From the NCBI GenBank assembly GCA_021802115.1, contig JAKABA010000024.1, positions 1 through 37,687 of the forward strand: a stretch of DNA of 37,687 bases, written 5' to 3'. Below, in pieces: positions 25,371-33,028 of this stretch (its first letter is position 1; each line of letters begins with the position of its first letter). The position numbers were made by a program, and so were the translations under genes. The notes below the pieces were generated by a model. It was given only the letters and a program-made list of their open reading frames with translations. It was not told the DNA's origin and ran no database searches. This DNA is from a bacterium (lineage in GTDB: Bacteria; Chloroflexota; Dormibacteria; UBA8260; Bog-877).

Positions 25371-26579
25371 TCAGCCGAGCCCCAACAGCATCGCCCCGAT
25401 GGCGGCGGCCAGGATCAGGGCAGCCCCCGCCGCGGCCAGTGGCCCGCCCATGTTCGACCGGCGCCTTTCCACCCGGAGGCGGAGTAGGAACTGGCGGCAC
25501 AGGGTGTAGGTGGCGAGCGAAGCAACGAACAAGGCACCGGCCACGGCCGGTCTGTAGTGGAGCACCAGGAGCAGTACCGCGACGCCAATGATGAGGGAGG
25601 TGGCTGACTCCAGCAGCTGGGCGGGGAGGCGGCGGGCTCCGATCCGGCGATCCGAAGACCAGACGCCCCAGCGCGATCCGGTGGGTCGTCCAGCGCAACA
25701 ACCAGTGAAGAAGCATCCCAGCTTACCCACCGCAAGGCCTATGAACAGCCCGGGGGCGGTGGCATCCAGAACGCGTCCGACGGGGAGGTGGAGCGCGACC
25801 ATGGCCGCTGCCGCCGTCAGGGCGGCGCCGGCGAGAAACCCCTGGATGCACCACCCTTCGGAGACCGGCGGTCGCCCCCTCCTCCAGTCCAGCGCCAGGT
25901 ACCAGAGTTTCGCTCCCACCAGGCCCATCACCACAGACCCGAGTGAGACTGTCACCACGTCAGCGACAGCCAGATGCTCGATGGCGAGGACTCGGGCCTG
26001 CACCAGCAGTGCGACCACGATCCCGAGCGTGACCAGCGCGGTGTAGCTGCCCGGGATTACAGCCGGCACCTTGTCGAAGCCAACCAGGGGAGCCCAGCGC
26101 GTCTTGATCGGGCCGCTGGAGGCCGTGGAGAGCGCCCATCGCCGCCACGACCAGGCGGCCGGTCTCAGGACCTGAGAGCCGTGCTGGCCGGGTCCCCGCG
26201 CGGACCGTCTGCTTCTGGCCAGGGAAGCGGGTGGCACCAACTCAGCGGTGACGACCCACTCGCCAGGGCTCAGCCCGTGGATATGGGCAGTGACGGAGAC
26301 GGGCCCGCCTCGGGGCACCACCTCATCGATGACCTCCTCTTGCACGAAGCGATCCCGGAGACTCGTCGGTCCGGTGACACCGACACGATGGCCAGCAAAC
26401 CGGACCGTTGCCGAACTGGGATGGTGACCAGACCGAGGGTCGAACCAGAAAGTAGCAGTCAGGGCTTGGGGGCGCTGGTCGCCCTCGTCGAACCGGGCAG
26501 GCACATCGGACCGGCACCGCGGCGAACCGATCTCGGACACGGCCGTTCGATCTGCGCGCTGGGCGCCGGATGTTGCCAT
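25371..26579 (-). CDS. Lgt-like membrane protein with N-terminal domain
   Basis: A 402-residue protein in two parts. Residues 1 to about 130 form a soluble, beta-rich segment (ALTATFWFDPRSG, VSVTAHIHGLSPGEWVVTAE). From about 170 there are six or seven hydrophobic segments resembling prolipoprotein diacylglyceryl transferase, with the signature region GKLGCFFTGCCAGRPTGSRW and LPAQLLE in place of the usual HP-QLYE. Lgt moves diacylglyceryl from phosphatidylglycerol to lipoprotein Cys. The double Cys and the missing His suggest a divergent branch with perhaps another role. The ATG at 26579 lies 24 nt after the cupredoxin stop, so it is in one unit with DoxX and the cupredoxin. Confidence 0.72.
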   Translation of the reverse strand: MATSGAQRADRTAVSEIGSPRCRSDVPARFDEGDQRPQALTATFWFDPRSGHHPSSATVRFAGHRVGVTGPTSLRDRFVQEEVIDEVVPRGGPVSVTAHIHGLSPGEWVVTAELVPPASLARSRRSARGPGQHGSQVLRPAAWSWRRWALSTASSGPIKTRWAPLVGFDKVPAVIPGSYTALVTLGIVVALLVQARVLAIEHLAVADVVTVSLGSVVMGLVGAKLWYLALDWRRGRPPVSEGWCIQGFLAGAALTAAAAMVALHLPVGRVLDATAPGLFIGLAVGKLGCFFTGCCAGRPTGSRWGVWSSDRRIGARRLPAQLLESATSLIIGVAVLLLVLHYRPAVAGALFVASLATYTLCRQFLLRLRVERRRSNMGGPLAAAGAALILAAAIGAMLLGLG

Positions 26580-26603
26580 GAAGGTGGCGACTCGAGGCCG
26601 GGA

Positions 26604-27320
26604 TCAGCCGGTGACGGTCAGAGTCCCGACCATGCCCTCGGCGGCGTGACCTGGGACCGGGCATAAGTATTGGTAGGTCCCGGGTGCGCCAACTGTGAAG
26701 TGCATGGTGGTGGCATGCAGGCCCGCCGAGGTGGCGTCCCCCAAAACCCACACCGCCGCCCCTGGGAAGGCCGGCGCCGCGGTCATCATCGGCATCCATG
26801 ACGAGGCCGCTCCCTCAGCGGCGATGACCAGACCGTGAGCCATGTCGGTGTCTCTGTTGGCGACCTCGATGCTGACGTGCGCCCTGGCCGGCACCACGAT
26901 GGTGGGGTTGACGATGCCAGCGATCTCGAAGGAATACATGGGCGCCGCGGGCCCGCTAGCGACTGCGGCCAGAACCACGCGTCCCCCGTGAAAGGTGATG
27001 CGCCGCTGGGCGCGGTTCACGACGGCCGCCGCCGGAGTCCGATCGCTCAGGTGGTCGGCCGCCGCCAGGCTGATCCGCGGTCCAGGGGCGGTGGCGAGCA
27101 CGGTCCCCATCACCCTGCCGGGGTCGGCACCGCCTCCCATCATCGATCGCGGGAGCGTACCTCCACTCATCCAGCCTGGAGCTAGGGCACCGCCCAGAGC
27201 TGAGGGGTAGGCGCTGGTCACTCCTGGGCCAGCTGGTCTGGTCACCGCCAAGGTGAGGCCCACCCCCAGGCCGACGGTCAGGGCAGCGGCCGCCAATGTG
27301 CCCACGAGCAGGCGGTTCAC
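26604..27320 (-). CDS. Exported cupredoxin (sulfocyanin/rusticyanin-like)
   Basis: A 238-residue protein with an N-terminal membrane anchor or signal (LLVGTLAAAALTVGLGVGLTLAV), a Met/Gly-rich linker (SMMGGGADPGRVMG), and a cupredoxin domain with a complete type I copper site: His162 (MAHGLV), Cys220, His225 and Met230 in YLCPVPGHAAEGM. It should carry electrons or copper outside the membrane. The GTG start overlaps the DoxX stop by 4 nt (GTGA). The Met-rich linker could bind Cu(I). The spacing of the C-terminal ligands fits sulfocyanin/rusticyanin-type proteins, but the subfamily call is tentative. Confidence 0.85.
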   Translation of the reverse strand: MNRLLVGTLAAAALTVGLGVGLTLAVTRPAGPGVTSAYPSALGGALAPGWMSGGTLPRSMMGGGADPGRVMGTVLATAPGPRISLAAADHLSDRTPAAAVVNRAQRRITFHGGRVVLAAVASGPAAPMYSFEIAGIVNPTIVVPARAHVSIEVANRDTDMAHGLVIAAEGAASSWMPMMTAAPAFPGAAVWVLGDATSAGLHATTMHFTVGAPGTYQYLCPVPGHAAEGMVGTLTVTG

Positions 27321-27940
27321 GACGGGCTTCCAGTGGTTGGCGCGCCCATGGCAGGGGGGGCCGTGACCGCGGCGACGTCGCCGGCCGACGTCGGCCCGAG
27401 GGGGCGGGGCCGGCCAACCTCAGCCAGTCGCCACCACCACGAGACCCGCCGTTCCAGCCAGTAGTCGAGGCTGTAGCGCGCCGGGCCGGCATAGGCGACA
27501 AGCGCCAGCAGGCCCATGAAGACTAGCGCGTAGATGATCGCGGTGCCGATGTCGGTCGACCCCGACGCATACGGTCCCCCGAACCGCTCCGCGGTGGCCC
27601 AGACGATGACGCTGAACACGGCCGCGGAGATGTAGGTGAGCTTGCGTGCGAAGCCGAGCAGGAGGGCCGCGGCGATCAGGGTCTCGATCGTGGCCGACAG
27701 GTAGATGAAGAGGTCAGCTCTGGGGTGCTGCAGGGTGATCCAGAAGTTGAACCACGGACGAAGCCAGCTCGGCTGTCCCTGGGCCTCGGACATGAGCAAA
27801 CTCATATAGCCGGAGCGGAAGCCCGGCAACCACTTGAGGGCGGCGTCGATCGCCCAGATCAGTCCGAAGGCGATCCTCAAGGCATCCTTGGGCCATGCCG
27901 GCAGTGGCCTGGCAGGCATCTGGCTGGGCGTCGGTGCCAT
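27317..27940 (-). CDS. DoxX-family membrane protein
   Basis: A 207-residue protein with four predicted membrane segments (around LRIAFGLIWAIDAALKWL, LFIYLSATIETLIAAALLLG, YISAAVFSVIVWATAERFGG and AIIYALVFMGLLALVAY) and the ALKWLPGF and ERFGGPY motifs of the DoxX/DoxD group. In archaea DoxD is a subunit of thiosulfate:quinone oxidoreductase; bacterial relatives have varied or unknown roles. The ATG at 27940 has GAGGAG upstream. It is the first gene of a minus-strand unit with the cupredoxin and Lgt-like protein, divergent from the SHOCT-CsoR operon. A quinone or thiol-linked role together with the cupredoxin is inference. Confidence 0.78.
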   Translation of the reverse strand: MAPTPSQMPARPLPAWPKDALRIAFGLIWAIDAALKWLPGFRSGYMSLLMSEAQGQPSWLRPWFNFWITLQHPRADLFIYLSATIETLIAAALLLGFARKLTYISAAVFSVIVWATAERFGGPYASGSTDIGTAIIYALVFMGLLALVAYAGPARYSLDYWLERRVSWWWRLAEVGRPRPLGPTSAGDVAAVTAPPAMGAPTTGSPS

Positions 27941-28028
27941 CTCTTCACTCCTCTAGGCGGCGAGCCCCGTGGCTCAGACTCAACACCCCAAGGTTGGCGA
28001 GGACGGACGGCCGGCAACACGGTGGAAT

Positions 28029-28045
28029 CTACCCCCGGGGGGTAG
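28029..28045. promoter_or_regulatory. Palindromic operator, CsoR-like
   Basis: CTACCCCC and GGGGGTAG form an inverted repeat with a 1-nt spacer, the G/C-rich TACCCC-GGGGTA form recognised by CsoR-type repressors. It lies between DoxX and SHOCT and could serve either direction. Confidence 0.5.
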
Positions 28046-28057
28046 GTGAAAGCACCC

Positions 28058-28074
28058 TAACCCCCTATGGGTAT
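28058..28074 (+). promoter_or_regulatory. CsoR-like operator upstream of SHOCT-csoR operon
   Basis: TAACCCCCTATGGGTAT is a near-palindrome of the CsoR type. It matches at 16 of 17 bases the reverse complement of 36421-36437, upstream of the copper ATPase unit. It lies 64 nt before the SHOCT start. Confidence 0.6.
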
Positions 28075-28138
28075 CTGGGCAGACCATGGGATCCAGAGAT
28101 CCGGACGGCCCGGATCCAACCCAAAGGAGGTGGCGCCC

Positions 28139-28408
28139 ATGATGTTCTGGTACAGCGGTGGCTGGGCTTTCTGGCAGGTCGCCCTGATGGTGGTTGGCAT
28201 GATCGCGTTCTGGGCCCTGGCGATCTGGGCGGTTTACGCCCTGATTGTCTCAAGCACCGGCTCGGCCGGCCCCCGGCAGTCGGGCGGTGGACCGCGCCAG
28301 ATCCTGGAAGAGCGGCTCGCTCGCGGCGAGATCGACGCGGAGGAGTACCGCCGACTGCGGGAAGTGCTGGCCACCGGAGCGCCGGGCGGTGCCGGGAGCC
28401 AGCCATGA
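28139..28408 (+). CDS. SHOCT-domain small membrane protein
   Basis: An 89-residue protein with an aromatic N-terminus (MMFWYSGGWAFWQ), one membrane segment (VALMVVGMIAFWALAIWAVY) and a C-terminal SHOCT motif (ILEERLARGEIDAEEYRRLR). SHOCT segments are thought to mediate oligomerisation, and small proteins of this kind are common beside copper-resistance genes. The ATG at 28139 has a near-perfect AAAGGAGGTG Shine-Dalgarno sequence; the next ATG at 28142 is equally possible. Its stop overlaps the csoR start (ATGA). A decayed paralogue lies at 35932-36357. Confidence 0.85.
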   Translation: MMFWYSGGWAFWQVALMVVGMIAFWALAIWAVYALIVSSTGSAGPRQSGGGPRQILEERLARGEIDAEEYRRLREVLATGAPGGAGSQP

Positions 28409-28764
28409 CGACGGTGACCGACGAGCACGCGGGATGCGGGCACGGCTCGGTGCCGATGCCTCGCGCGGCGGTGCGACGCCCAGTCCGCGGCTACGCCACC
28501 GGCAAGGAAGACTACCTCGCTCGGCTGCACAAGATCGAGGGCCAGGTTCGGGGACTTCAGAAGATGATCGAGGCGGACACTTGGTGCCCCGACGTGGTGA
28601 CCCAGGTCGCGGCGGCCACCCGAGCACTCCAGGAGGTGGCGGTCGGTCTCCTGAACGACCACCTCCAGCACTGCGTCCTGGCGGCCGCGCGCAGTTCCCA
28701 CGCGGATGGCCAAACAGCCCTGACGGAGGTTGCCGGGACGATTCGTCAGGTGATGCGGCTGTGA
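28405..28764 (+). CDS. csoR: CsoR-family copper-sensing repressor
   Basis: A 119-residue all-helical repressor of the CsoR/RcnR family. The YLARLHKIEGQVRGLQKMIE helix and the Cu(I) ligand set Cys61 (TWCPD), His86 and Cys90 (DHLQHC) match the C-H-C of copper-type CsoR rather than the nickel or persulfide types. A short Cys/His-containing N-tail (HAGCGHG) is extra. Such proteins bind G/C-rich operators and release DNA on binding Cu(I). It is the second gene of the operon behind the CsoR-like operators, so it is probably autoregulated and also controls the ATPase unit through the site at 36421. Confidence 0.9.
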   Translation: MTTVTDEHAGCGHGSVPMPRAAVRRPVRGYATGKEDYLARLHKIEGQVRGLQKMIEADTWCPDVVTQVAAATRALQEVAVGLLNDHLQHCVLAAARSSHADGQTALTEVAGTIRQVMRL

Positions 28765-28849
28765 CCGCGGCCGCGAACGGGGGCCGCCCCGACCGGACGC
28801 ACCCCCGGCCCATCACGCCAGCCAAGGGCAGCCGCCCCGGGGTCAGCTG

Positions 28850-29173
28850 ATGAGCTTGGCGGCTGACCGGCACTCCATCGCTCCCCCCGCTGACCGTGCA
28901 TCTTCCCACTCGCGGGTGGCGCCTTCACACCCCTGGCGCCGGCCGAGCGTCAACATCACCCCAGCCGAGCGAGCGGGGCGAGCCATGCTGGGCTTCGCCA
29001 CCGTTGTCACAGCGGTGGTGCTGCTGACCTCCACGGCGGCGACCCTGGCGATGGTGCTCGAGGTGCTGCTCCTCGGCGCCGGCCTTGACCTGATCGCGAC
29101 CGGCGCCCTGGGCCACTGCCCGCTCTATCAGCGGCTTGGCCACGTGCCAAAGTCGCTTCGGAGGCCGACATGA
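28850..29173 (+). CDS. DUF2892-type membrane protein
   Basis: A 107-residue protein with the DUF2892 pattern: NITPAERAGRAMLG, two membrane segments (FATVVTAVVLLTSTAATLAM and LEVLLLGAGLDLIATGALG), then CPLYQRLG. This domain is found alone or attached to rhodanese proteins; the function is unknown. The ATG at 28850 leaves a polar N-tail of about 34 residues that other members often lack, so a GTG at 28916 is an alternative. The stop overlaps the next gene's ATG by 4 nt. Confidence 0.78.
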   Translation: MSLAADRHSIAPPADRASSHSRVAPSHPWRRPSVNITPAERAGRAMLGFATVVTAVVLLTSTAATLAMVLEVLLLGAGLDLIATGALGHCPLYQRLGHVPKSLRRPT

Positions 29174-29409
29174 GCATCGCCCGTGACGACCACCCACAGT
29201 CCTCAGAAGAACCCGCTCACACCCGGCAGGGTCACGGCGGTCACGGCTTGATGATGATCGCCTGCTGCATCCCCGTGCTCGTGATCGCCGCCGTGCTGGT
29301 GGCGACCGGGGTGGTGAGCGCCGCTTTTCTCATCTTCGCGCTGGCCTGCACCGCCATGATGGCGCTGATGATGCGTGGCAGGGGCCACGCTGGCGGGGAG
29401 CCGATGTGA
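29170..29409 (+). CDS. Small membrane protein, DUF2933-like
   Basis: A 79-residue protein with a His-rich N-tail (HTRQGHGGHG), two membrane segments (LMMIACCIPVLVIAAVLVATG and AAFLIFALACTAMMALMM) and an RGRGHAGGEPM tail. The HGLMMIACCIP sequence resembles DUF2933 proteins that accompany metal-resistance genes. The His, Cys and Met content suggests metal contact. The start overlaps the previous gene (ATGA). Confidence 0.65.
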   Translation: MSIARDDHPQSSEEPAHTRQGHGGHGLMMIACCIPVLVIAAVLVATGVVSAAFLIFALACTAMMALMMRGRGHAGGEPM

Positions 29410-29513
29410 TGGAGACAGCACTTTCATCACCCAAGGACTGGCCATCATCGCTCGACGCAAAGGGGAGAGCCAGCTGGAGCTGGCCCGCGCAGTTGCCATC
29501 GGGCACCCTCTGA

Positions 29514-30431
29514 ATGGGAAGCGGGCTCCTCTTCGGCGGGACCCTGGTGGCGTCGGTCCTGGCGGGGTCCATCGCGTTGTTCGCGCCGTGCTGCATCTCG
29601 GTGATGCTTCCTGCGTACCTCGCAGGCGCCTTCCAAAACCGTGGACGTCGGGTGGCCATGACCTTCCTCTACGGCGTCGGCGTCGCGACTGTGATTCTGC
29701 CCATCGCGCTGGGAGCCATCGTGCTGCGACAGGTGATCTTCGGCGACCACTCCATCGTCTTCACCACGATGGGCGTGCTGTTGCTGGGTCTCGGCGTGTG
29801 GGTGCTGGCCGGTGGCCAGCTCCACCTCCCGGCGCCGGGAGGTGGTAAGCCGAGCCGCAGCGGACCGCTTGGGGTTTATCTCCTGGGCGTCGCGTCGGGA
29901 ATCACCACGTCCTGCTGCGCCCCGGTGTTGGCGGGGGTGATTGCTCTCTCGGGGACGGCCGGCTCTCTCCCCGCCGCTCTCAGCGTCGGCGCGGCGTACG
30001 TGTTCGGGATGGTAGCGCCCCTCTTCGCCGTCGCCATCATCTGGCAGCAGGTCGACCCGGGTCGCTTCCGCTGGTTCGGGCCCCGGACCGTGTCGTGGCG
30101 CCTGGGCCGCTGGCGGCGGACCCTGGCCGGCACCGCCCTGTCCAGCGGCGTGCTGCTGCTCCTTATGGGCGGAGCCGTCTTGTGGACGGGCCTCAGCGGG
30201 GGAGCCGGTGCGTCTCCAGGCGGTTGGCAAGAGACGCTCACCGTCTGGCTGCAGGCCCAAGCCCGCACCATGACATCCGCGCTGGCCAAGGCTCCCGGGT
30301 GGGCCGTCGGCATCGGGCTGCTGGTTCTCGTCGCCGGGCTAGCCGGCCTGGCGGCGCGGGAGCTGGGGGTGGCCTCGGGCCGACGGGCCACCCCACCCAA
30401 TTCACCACCTAGGGAGGACACCGATGCCTAA
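29514..30431 (+). CDS. CcdA-family thiol-electron transporter
   Basis: A 305-residue membrane protein of the CcdA/DsbD-beta family, which carries reducing electrons from cytoplasmic thioredoxin across the membrane. The two conserved Cys segments are APCCISVMLPAY (Cys26, Cys27) and TSCCAPVLAG (Cys134, Cys135), each in a membrane helix as expected. The length is slightly above the six-helix CcdA core because of an extra C-terminal hydrophobic segment and a polar tail. Its end overlaps the downstream redox protein by 8 nt, and the two probably work as donor and acceptor. In this operon it may keep extracytoplasmic copper-binding thiols reduced. Confidence 0.87.
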   Translation: MGSGLLFGGTLVASVLAGSIALFAPCCISVMLPAYLAGAFQNRGRRVAMTFLYGVGVATVILPIALGAIVLRQVIFGDHSIVFTTMGVLLLGLGVWVLAGGQLHLPAPGGGKPSRSGPLGVYLLGVASGITTSCCAPVLAGVIALSGTAGSLPAALSVGAAYVFGMVAPLFAVAIIWQQVDPGRFRWFGPRTVSWRLGRWRRTLAGTALSSGVLLLLMGGAVLWTGLSGGAGASPGGWQETLTVWLQAQARTMTSALAKAPGWAVGIGLLVLVAGLAGLAARELGVASGRRATPPNSPPREDTDA

Positions 30432-31134
30432 GCCCCAGCCGACCCGCACTCCACCGCCAGCCAGACGGGGTGCCCCCACCGCAAGGTCATCCCGCCGGGC
30501 CGCGCCGCCAGGGCGGCCGCGGCGATCTCTCTGGTCCTGGACCTGGGCCGCCCCCATCGCCGGCATGGTCGGCCTGCTGGGAATTCTCATCTGGTCCGGA
30601 ATTGCCGGCGCCAGTGGCACGGGGGCCTCGCCAGGGATCGCCTATCAGGTGGGCAGCCCCGGACCAGGACAGGCAGCGCCGCCGCTCAAACTGCAGTCAA
30701 CCGCAGGGGGGACGTTCAGTCTGGCCGCTGAGCACGGCCACAGCGTGTTGCTCTTCTTCCAGGAAGGCGTGGACTGTGAGCCCTGCTGGACCCAGATGAC
30801 CGACATCAAGCGCGACTGGTCCTCATTCCGGCAGCTGGGCGTCTCCCAACTCGTCACCATCACCCCCGACCCCGTCGCGGTGCTGCGGCAAAAGGTTGCC
30901 GAGGAGGGGATCATGACCCCGGTGCTGTCGGACCCAGACAACGCCATCGCCAACGCCTACGGGGCCACTGAGTACGGCATGCATCCCGGGACCAGCGGGC
31001 ACAGCTTCGTGCTGGTGGGCCCCACCGGACGCATCGAGTGGCGGGGCGACTTCGGCGGCGCCCCTGACTACACCATGTACGTACCGGTGGCCAACCTGAT
31101 CACGGATCTCAGCAGAGCCATCCACCATGAGTGA
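30424..31134 (+). CDS. Membrane-anchored thioredoxin-fold protein
   Basis: A 236-residue protein with a basic N-tail of about 37 residues, one membrane anchor (APIAGMVGLLGILIWSGIAG) and an AhpC/TSA-redoxin type domain. The active-site motif is Cys118-Glu-Pro-Cys121 (GVDCEPCW). The GHSFVLVGPTGRIEWRGDFG end is typical of the family. With the domain outside the cell it would accept electrons from the CcdA-like partner encoded immediately upstream (8-nt overlap). Reduction of copper-oxidised thiols or peroxide is possible; the substrate is not known. Confidence 0.82.
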   Translation: MPKPQPTRTPPPARRGAPTARSSRRAAPPGRPRRSLWSWTWAAPIAGMVGLLGILIWSGIAGASGTGASPGIAYQVGSPGPGQAAPPLKLQSTAGGTFSLAAEHGHSVLLFFQEGVDCEPCWTQMTDIKRDWSSFRQLGVSQLVTITPDPVAVLRQKVAEEGIMTPVLSDPDNAIANAYGATEYGMHPGTSGHSFVLVGPTGRIEWRGDFGGAPDYTMYVPVANLITDLSRAIHHE

Positions 31135-31423
31135 GGCGGGCCGAGTGATCTTGCTGACGGCGGAGGGGTGCGCTTTCTGCGAGCGGGCGAAGGCCCTGCT
31201 GGAGGAGCTCGCCCTGGACTACCGGCTGGAGGTCACAACGGTGGACATCGCCTCCCCCGAGGGCGCTCGCCTCGCTTTTGCCAACCGTCTCCTCTTCCCC
31301 CCAGGAATCCTCCTCGACGGGACCCTGCTCTCGTACGGGCGCCCCTCCGCTGGCCGGCTGCGCAGCGAGTTCGAGCGGAGGCTGGGCGCTGCGGGCACGG
31401 ATGGTTGTGCAGACCGCCTCTGA
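31127..31423 (+). CDS. Glutaredoxin-like protein
   Basis: A 98-residue thioredoxin-fold protein with active site Cys15-Ala-Phe-Cys18 (TAEGCAFCERAK) and the later LFPPGILLDG cis-Pro region. Small glutaredoxin-like proteins of this type reduce disulfides or bind metals. The ATG overlaps the end of the preceding redoxin gene by 8 nt. It is the last gene of the SHOCT-CsoR-CcdA operon. Confidence 0.8.
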   Translation: MSEAGRVILLTAEGCAFCERAKALLEELALDYRLEVTTVDIASPEGARLAFANRLLFPPGILLDGTLLSYGRPSAGRLRSEFERRLGAAGTDGCADRL

Positions 31424-31527
31424 ACTTCCGCGCGAGCAGGGGCCCGCCATCTAGGCGGCTGCCTCCCACCGTACGGAGGTGGGCCCGACCGATAGCTGAG
31501 CGTCGCCTCCGCCGCCGCCAAGCCTCC

Positions 31528-31652
31528 GCACGCCCAGGTCGGCCAAGGCGGATCACCGCTCCCGCGTGGCGCATCGCGATGGCAGTCGCCTGCACCCAGC
31601 CAGAGCAGTCCGGACTGGCCGGGTACAGCAACCGGATGGGCAGCGTGCTAGG
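31528..31652 (+). mobile_element. IS630-family transposase fragment
   Basis: The plus-strand frame reads ARPGRPRRITAP and then AVACTQPEQSGLAGY, matching RPGRPRRITAP and AVACTQPEQSGLAGY in the transposase at the right end of the window. DNA similarity is high over about 120 bp, in the opposite orientation to that element. Both sides then diverge. It is a remnant of the N-terminal part of an IS630-family transposase gene, not a functional gene. Confidence 0.8.
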
Positions 31653-31894
31653 TCAGGTCTCCAGGTCTTTCGTGGCCGAGGTGGGCGGGGACCATCCTGG
31701 CGCAGGTCGCCGTCCGTCCGGCCTCGCTGACTTCGCCCGATGGTGACAGGAGAAATGACGGTGGCAGCGTGCTGGTTGCTCCCACCCGGCCCGGAGCAGG
31801 GCGGGAGGTCGCAGCACGCCGCGTCGGAGCGCCGCGACCCGGCTCGCTCAGCGATTTGCGCACCAGGAGGCCGGCCGTGGGTCCCTGGATGGCG
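31653..31894. other. Non-coding sequence after IS remnant
   Basis: I see no convincing gene between the IS630 fragment and the DUF2180 gene. Confidence 0.4.
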
Positions 31895-32089
31895 TCAGCT
31901 GGTCGCCGCGGCCGCGCACCTCTCGCACAGCACCAGCATCTGCCCTGTAGTCCCAGCTTCTCCAGTCGAAGCCGCCTGCGGCATCCGCCGTTCCGTCAGG
32001 TGGTCAAGGCACAGGCCCATCCCACAGACGGCGCAGACTGCGACCGCGTCCTTGACCGTGCCGACCTTGGCGTCGATAAAGCACTTCAT
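31895..32089 (-). CDS. DUF2180-family zinc-ribbon-like protein
   Basis: A 64-residue protein of the DUF2180 family: MKCFIDAKVGTVKDAVAVCA followed by VCGMGLCLDHL. Cys3, Cys19, Cys22, Cys27 and His30 plus a C-terminal CERC pair (Cys55, Cys58) suggest two metal sites. The usual second Cys near the start (as in MKCYxC) is replaced by Asp6. The ATG at 32089 has CGGAGGTGG upstream. The function is unknown; such genes often lie near metal or redox genes. Confidence 0.82.
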   Translation of the reverse strand: MKCFIDAKVGTVKDAVAVCAVCGMGLCLDHLTERRMPQAASTGEAGTTGQMLVLCERCAAAATS

Positions 32090-32263
32090 GATTGCCCACC
32101 TCCGTTAACCCTAATTGCCACGCGCGCGCTCACGCCCAGCGTGGCGCCATTCCAAGACCACACTTTCGAACGACCCTGACCAGCATCTGGTGATCCGGTA
32201 GGTATCCTGGGCTGGGCCCAGATCCGGCCGAGCCTCCATGCCGCCGCAATGCAAATCCCTTCG

Positions 32264-32437
32264 TCAGCTCGAGGTCCCACCGGGCTGGTCCCGCGTGTAC
32301 TGCTGAGGATCGGCTTCGAAACGCTGCTGGCAGGCGCTGCTGCAAAAGAAGTAGGTAATGCCTTCGCGGGTAGTGCGCCCGGCGGCAGACGATTCCTCGA
32401 TCGCCATGCCGCAGACCGGGTCCGTTGTGGACGCCAT
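32264..32437 (-). CDS. YHS-domain protein
   Basis: A 57-residue protein consisting of one YHS domain: DPVCGMAIEES (Cys9) and the pair in YFFCSSACQQRFEADPQQY (Cys32, Cys36). YHS domains bind copper or other soft metals and are often attached to or beside copper P-type ATPases. The ATG at 32437 has GGAGAG just upstream. It lies downstream of the copper ATPase on the same strand, separated by about 590 nt, so it probably has its own promoter. It may be a cytoplasmic copper chaperone; this is inference. Confidence 0.85.
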   Translation of the reverse strand: MASTTDPVCGMAIEESSAAGRTTREGITYFFCSSACQQRFEADPQQYTRDQPGGTSS

Positions 32438-33028
32438 GAATCTCTCCTTTACAGGTTCGGTTTGTCTGCCCCTGGCGGTGGCCGCCACCACCCGGGGTCC
32501 CATGCTTGGCGCCAACCCTCCGGCGCGCTGCACCGAGTGCGAAGGCGTCGAAAATGACCGTGTCCGTGGGGAGGGGGCGCACGCGACTCGGGGAAGAGCC
32601 TGTCCACTTGGGCGGAGCCGCCCCACCGTAAGCGCGCACCGCGATGGTGAGTCTTTACGCCCAGACGTACACGAAGACACCCATCCGAAGATGCCGCGGC
32701 CGACAGTCCGGTCCATGTTGCGACGGTGGGGAGGCTGTCCAAGCGCCCCCACGTCACGGCGTCTCCAGTCCCAAACCCGGTCGTCAGCAACCCTGTGGCG
32801 TCCGGCTGGCAGTTCTCGGGTTGGGCGTCACGGCGTGCCCACGGGGGAGGCTGGGAGGCGACTTCCCTGCGGTCCCCTGGCCGGTCCCGACCTATGTGCT
32901 GGTGGGTACCGCCCCAGCCGCCGCTCACGCCTCCACCCCGGGCGCTTCCGTCCCCGAGTCGAGGGAGGTGGATGGGCAACTTGCCACCAAGGCGCGAGGT
33001 CCCGCTCCAATTCGAGGGCGGGACGGCT
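32438..33028. other. Gene-free spacer between ATPase and YHS gene
   Basis: These 591 nt hold no recognisable gene. Open frames on both strands are low-complexity and lack domains. I see no CsoR-like operator here. Confidence 0.45.

Noticed and set aside
31168..31746. 192-codon plus-strand frame overlapping the glutaredoxin-like gene
   Set aside because: Its first part is a shadow of the glutaredoxin frame. Only its 3' part, the IS630 fragment, is meaningful.
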